Positions 23,255 through 26,199 of a stretch of 26,199 nucleotides of DNA are shown piece after piece; the first letter of the stretch is position 1; every line of letters begins with the position of its first letter. The notes below the pieces were generated by a model. It had not been told where the DNA came from and did not search any database. It saw nothing but the letters and a program-made list of their open reading frames with translations. Location of the stretch: assembly GCA_004562915.1 (NCBI GenBank), contig SFQZ01000034.1, positions 1 to 26,199 on the forward strand, written 5' to 3'. Position numbers and translations under genes: made by a program. This DNA comes from a bacterium (GTDB taxonomy: Bacteria > Bacillota_A > Clostridia > Lachnospirales > Lachnospiraceae).

Positions 23255-24930
23255 ATGGCAAAGGAATTGAGTGTAATCGAAAAGGAACAGATTGAATTTA
23301 CGGCAGTAAGTTCTCTGGAAAAAATTTTTATGAAAAACACACCTTTGAATTGTCAACAGCTGTATGAGATCAGTGCTCTTCAGGGGGGAAAATGTGTCTT
23401 TTCAGGCGGCATATCGTTATAAGAAAGCATATTATTCATCACAGATGAGAGTACAGGCCACAAAAAATCCCAGTGTAACAGTAGAGGCAGTGACCAAAGC
23501 AGATGTTCAGGTAAAGATCCGAAAAGTAGGTTTTGTTCCGTCTGCATATCCGGCCTATGGGGAGAATGATGTGGATTATCTGACGACAGAGCCAGGGCTG
23601 TTTCCGGATCCGCTGGAGGAACTGACAGGTTCTTTTCAGCTGATTCCTTTTTACTGGCGCAGCCTCTGGATCGATCTGTAGGTGGGTGATCAGGCGAAAG
23701 CCGGAAATTATGATGTGGAATTGTACATGCGGGATTTTCAGGGGAATATTCTTAAGAAAATATCAGTATGTCTGCATATTGTGGCGTGCAGGCTTCCGAA
23801 ACAGCGGCTGATCCATACGGAATGGTTCCATAGTGATTGTCTGGCCGATTACTATCATGTACCTGTGTTTAGTCAGCAATTCTGGGAGATTGTTGAGAAT
23901 TTTATGCGAGTGGCGGTCAGAAGAGGTGTCAATATGATTCTGACACCGCTGTTCACATTGCCGTTGGATACTCTGATCGGAAAGGAGAGAACAACGGTGC
24001 AGCTGGTGGGAGTAACCGTGAAGAAAGGTTCCTATCAGTTTGATTTTACGGAATTTGAACATTGGATCCATTTGAGTAAAGAATGTGGATTTGAATATTT
24101 TGAGATGAGCCATCTTTTCAGTCAGTGGGGTGCAAAATATGCGCCGAAAGTAGTTGCAAAAGTAGATGGGCAGGAAAACAAAATTTTCGGGTGGGATACC
24201 CGGGCGGATGGTGCGGCATATCAGGATTTTCTTCATCGGTTTTTACCTGCTTTGATCGGAAAGCTCAGGGAACTGGGGATTGCAGACAAAACGTATTTCC
24301 ATATTTCCGATGAGCCGAATCAGGACAATATTGATACCTTCAGAACCGCAAGTGAACTGGTAAAAGAGGAACTGAAAGGATTTCCGGTACTGGATGCACT
24401 GAGTACGCCCCAGTATTATGAGGAAGGGCTTGTGTCTTGCCCGGTTCCAACCAATGAACACATTCATGAATTTCTGGATATTGGGATGGAACATCCGTGG
24501 GTTTATTACTGCAGCGGTGAATATATGGAAGTCAGCAATCGCTTTTTTGCACAGCCGTCCAGTCGGAACCGGATTCTGGGCGTTCAGCTGTATCTTTATA
24601 AAATAGAAGGATTTCTGCACTGGGGATATAATTATTATAACAGTCAGTATTCTATACGAAAAATTAATCCGTATATCGTTACGGATGCAGATGATGCGTT
24701 CCCATCCGGCGATTCTTTTCTTGTCTATCCGGGGGAAAATGGAGAGGCGGTGGAATCGTTGAGGCTTCTTGTACTGGAGGAAGGATTAAATGACTGTCGG
24801 GCACTGGAACTTCTGGAATCGTATAAAGGAAGAGAATATGTGGAAAACTTGATAGAAAAGACTGCGGGAATGCGGATCACCTTTTCTGAATTTCCGAGAA
24901 ACAGTGCATTTCTTCTGCGGCTTCGGAAAC
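23255..24930 (+). pseudogene. DUF4091 glycosidase-like protein, multiply disrupted
   Basis: The reconstructed protein has about 560 residues with an N-terminal beta domain and a TIM-barrel-like catalytic part ending in DUF4091 features (HISDEPNQDN, QLYLYKIEGFLHWGYNYY, GLNDCRALELLES). It begins well, with AAGGAG before ATG 23255. Three lesions are visible. A run of six G at 23383-23388 shifts the frame; five G would join CAG-GGG to GAA-AAT-GTG and restore it. An in-frame TAG lies at 23679-23681 within the SLWIDL/VGDQAKAG strand. The natural stop is lost, since the frame enters palindrome copy D at about 24925-24930 and continues to 25214 through tRNA-Tyr. Intact relatives probably act on polysaccharides. 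This copy should be dead. Confidence 0.88.
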
Positions 24931-24960
24931 CGGACAGGGGACAGACACGTGTCCGATTCC
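24925..24960. repeat. Palindromic repeat copy D (collapsed)
   Basis: The left arm of the family is complete here, ending ACACGTGTCC at about 24954. The loop and most of the right arm are absent, and it continues GATTCC, resembling the GGTTCC tail that normally follows the right arm. This is what a deletion between the two TGTCC copies would leave. The nested GACACGTGTC palindrome survives. It lies at the 3' end of the DUF4091 pseudogene. Confidence 0.85.
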
Positions 24961-25011
24961 GCTCCCCCCTTTTTCATGAAAAATTAATTTTTGAAATTTT
25001 TAGAAAAAGGC

Positions 25012-25040
25012 TTGCAATTGAAGAAAGAGTGAGTTATAAT
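25012..25040 (+). promoter_or_regulatory. Sigma-A promoter of the tRNA pair
   Basis: TTGCAA at 25012-25017 and TATAAT at 25035-25040 with 17-base spacing. Transcription should start near 25047, about 35 bases before tRNA-Tyr. Confidence 0.88.
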
Positions 25041-25081
25041 CTTATCTTGTCAGAGTCAAATTGCTTGGTGATGATAAAAAT

Positions 25082-25163
25082 GGATGGATTCCCGAGTGGC
25101 CAAAGGGGACAGACTGTAAATCTGCTGCAAATTGCTTCGGTGGTTCGAATCCACCTCCATCCA
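25082..25163 (+). tRNA. tRNA-Tyr (GTA)
   Basis: Acceptor strands GGATGGA (25082-25088) and TCCATCC (25156-25162) pair perfectly with discriminator A. The loop CTGTAAA gives anticodon GTA, and GGTTCGAAT is the T-loop region. The long variable arm is typical of bacterial tRNA-Tyr. CCA is not encoded. The outermost anticodon-stem pair is A-C instead of the usual G-C. Confidence 0.97.
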
Positions 25164-25278
25164 TTGAGAGAAAGATGTATCCGTTCGGAGGATTTTTTTC
25201 TCGCATATATGTGATAATCAGCTGAGAGTAGAGTACTTGCATGTACGATTATGATAAAAGCTGTACACATATATATGA

Positions 25279-25364
25279 GCCGCAGTGGCGGAACTGGCAG
25301 ACGCCCGGGACTTAAAATCCCGTGGGTAGTGATACCCGTACCGGTTCGATTCCGGTCTGCGGCA
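25279..25364 (+). tRNA. tRNA-Leu (TAA)
   Basis: Acceptor strands GCCGCAG (25279-25285) and CTGCGGC (25357-25363) pair perfectly. The stem CGGGA/TCCCG encloses CTTAAAA, giving anticodon TAA. The variable arm GGGTAGTGATACCC is long, as expected for class II tRNA. CCA is not encoded. It is co-transcribed with tRNA-Tyr. Confidence 0.97.
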
Positions 25365-25369
25365 GGTTT

Positions 25370-25397
25370 AAACCCTTGAATATCAAGGGTTTTTTTA
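25370..25397 (+). terminator. Terminator of the tRNA pair
   Basis: AAACCCTTGA (25370-25379) pairs with TCAAGGGTTT (25383-25392) around a three-base loop, followed by more T. It lies six bases after tRNA-Leu, and its end overlaps the stop codon of the convergent YmaF-like gene. Confidence 0.9.
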
Positions 25398-25583
25398 TTT
25401 CGTGTTGCATTCCGTGTTGCATAGTTCTTTAAAGTGATCTTTTTTGCCGGGGATGGGCATGGCCTCTCCTGTTACCGTGCAGAATCTATGATTATGACAT
25501 CCTTCACATTCCTGAAAGATTCTGGTGCTTCCGGTAAGTTCATGGACGTGTTTTTGCTTTCTGCATTCTGGATGATTTGTCAT
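25395..25583 (-). CDS. Small YmaF-like His/Cys-rich protein
   Basis: A 62-residue protein whose core HVHELTGST, then HNHRFCTVTGEA, matches the repeating H-x-H-E-x-x-G-S-T and H-N-H-R-F pattern of YmaF family proteins. Four Cys and several His could bind metal; the family function is unknown. On the minus strand AAAGGAG precedes ATG 25583 with good spacing. YmaF of Bacillus is about twice as long, so this is a short version, or the C-terminal repeats were lost. The end is encoded by a 12-base tandem duplication (25401-25422) giving CNTECNT. Convergent with the tRNA terminator. Confidence 0.6.
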   Translation of the reverse strand: MTNHPECRKQKHVHELTGSTRIFQECEGCHNHRFCTVTGEAMPIPGKKDHFKELCNTECNTK

Positions 25584-25639
25584 TACATTGCTCCTTTTCG
25601 TTTTTTCTATATGATATGTAGAAAGAAGAAAAAAGGGAA

Positions 25640-25670
25640 TAAAAAAGATTCCTGATTTCAGGGCAGGAAT
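25640..25670 (-). terminator. Terminator of the DUF554 gene
   Basis: Reading left, GATTCCTG (25663-25670) pairs over 8 bp with CAGGAATC (25646-25653), followed by a run of T (from 25645 down). The stem includes the last codons of the DUF554 gene. Confidence 0.75.
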
Positions 25671-26199
25671 CCATTGATGAAGGCGTACAGGATAGGAATC
25701 AGAAGTGCGGGAAGCATGTTTCCTACTTTAAATTTTTTTCCGAAAGCAATATTAATGCCAACGCAAAAAATCAATGCAGAGCCTATATACGAAAGATTAT
25801 TGATGAGGGCATCGCTGATAAAAGTTCCGGCAAAATGTGCAATCAGTGTAAGTCCGCCTTCGTAAACCAGAATAGCCAGTGCCGAGCACATAACCCCGAT
25901 ACCATAGGTGGAAGCCAGAATCAGAACGACCACAAAATCCAGTACGGCCTTTGCTGTAAGCATGGAGGCATCACCATTCAGGCCATCCTGTATGGAACCG
26001 ACAATTGCCATGGCACCTACACAGATGATCAGAGAGGTATTTACGAATCCATCTACAAAACGGGTATCGTTTTGCGCGTGAAACAGATTTCGGAGAGTCG
26101 TGCCAAGCGAATCCATGTGTTTTTCGATATCAATCAGTTCCCCGAAAAATCCTCCAAGCACAAGTGAAAAAATCAGAAGCATACTGCCCTGCGTAGAAA
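25658..26199 (-). CDS. DUF554 membrane protein (partial, start beyond right edge)
   Basis: The visible 180 codons are the C-terminal three-quarters of a DUF554 (YdfK/YqgA-like) inner-membrane protein. LLIFSLVLGGFFGELIDIEKHMD, FVNTSLIICVGAMAIVGSIQDGLNGD and the final hydrophobic ALLIPILYAFINGFLP are family landmarks. No stop occurs between ATG 26182 and the edge. The residues before that Met (STQGS) also fit, so the true start lies outside; family members have about 230 residues. Five or so membrane segments are in view. The function is unknown; a transporter role has been suggested for the family. Confidence 0.88.
   Translation of the reverse strand, partial: STQGSMLLIFSLVLGGFFGELIDIEKHMDSLGTTLRNLFHAQNDTRFVDGFVNTSLIICVGAMAIVGSIQDGLNGDASMLTAKAVLDFVVVLILASTYGIGVMCSALAILVYEGGLTLIAHFAGTFISDALINNLSYIGSALIFCVGINIAFGKKFKVGNMLPALLIPILYAFINGFLP

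Noticed and set aside
5003..24960. Repeats as a CRISPR array
   Set aside because: The copies are kilobases apart, are each self-palindromic and have no regular spacers or cas genes.

Overview
The window looks like chromosomal DNA of an anaerobic gut Firmicute, most likely Lachnospiraceae (Blautia/Dorea/Ruminococcus-like). The reasons are moderately AT-rich coding sequence, strong AGGAGG-type ribosome binding sites, clean sigma-A promoters with 17-base spacers, a lysine riboswitch in front of dapAB, a long-form hibernation factor, a YfhO membrane protein, a DUF4091 glycosidase-like gene and a eukaryote-type HisA. The genus is an inference; no rRNA is present.

Layout. (1) 126-5000: promoter plus leader terminator, then a class-III aminotransferase, a cytidylate-kinase-like protein, an APC amino-acid permease and an iron-type alcohol dehydrogenase. 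These fit import of an omega-amino acid, transamination to a semialdehyde and reduction to a hydroxy acid. (2) 5003-8266: a long perfect palindrome abutting a strong promoter, followed by a large tubulin/FtsZ-like protein (Tubulin_2 type). Its reading frame is cut by one in-frame TAG and then continues another 156 codons to a good terminator. (3) 8276-9887, minus strand: a decayed cation/proton antiporter and a TetR regulator whose DNA-binding N-terminus is missing, with a second palindrome at the break. (4) 10056-15888: a four-gene operon of OmpR-type response regulator, sensor kinase, CsbB/GtrB-like polyprenyl-phosphate glycosyltransferase and YfhO protein, probably cell-surface glycosylation under two-component control. 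(5) 16043-20848: TypA/BipA, a two-OB-fold SSB-like protein, then a lysine riboswitch with dapA and dapB. (6) 21184-23156: an Asn/Thr/Gly-rich lipoprotein, a eukaryote-type HisA and long-form HPF. (7) 23155-25214: a third palindrome and a DUF4091 pseudogene with a frameshift, an in-frame TAG and a stop lost into a fourth, collapsed palindrome. (8) 25012-26199: tRNA-Tyr and tRNA-Leu under one promoter, a short YmaF-like gene, and a DUF554 membrane protein running off the right edge.

The most unusual features are the dispersed palindrome family and its company. Four copies occur in 26 kb. Three are full hairpins with 25-28 bp stems, one carrying a double change matched on both arms, and one is collapsed. 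Two sit within 2 bases of, or overlap, a stop codon, and two sit at the broken ends of decayed genes. The tubulin-like locus is the best candidate for a poorly characterised system, but in this copy it is probably truncated. Everything else is ordinary housekeeping or metabolic content. No phage, insertion sequence with transposase, CRISPR array or complete defence locus is visible.
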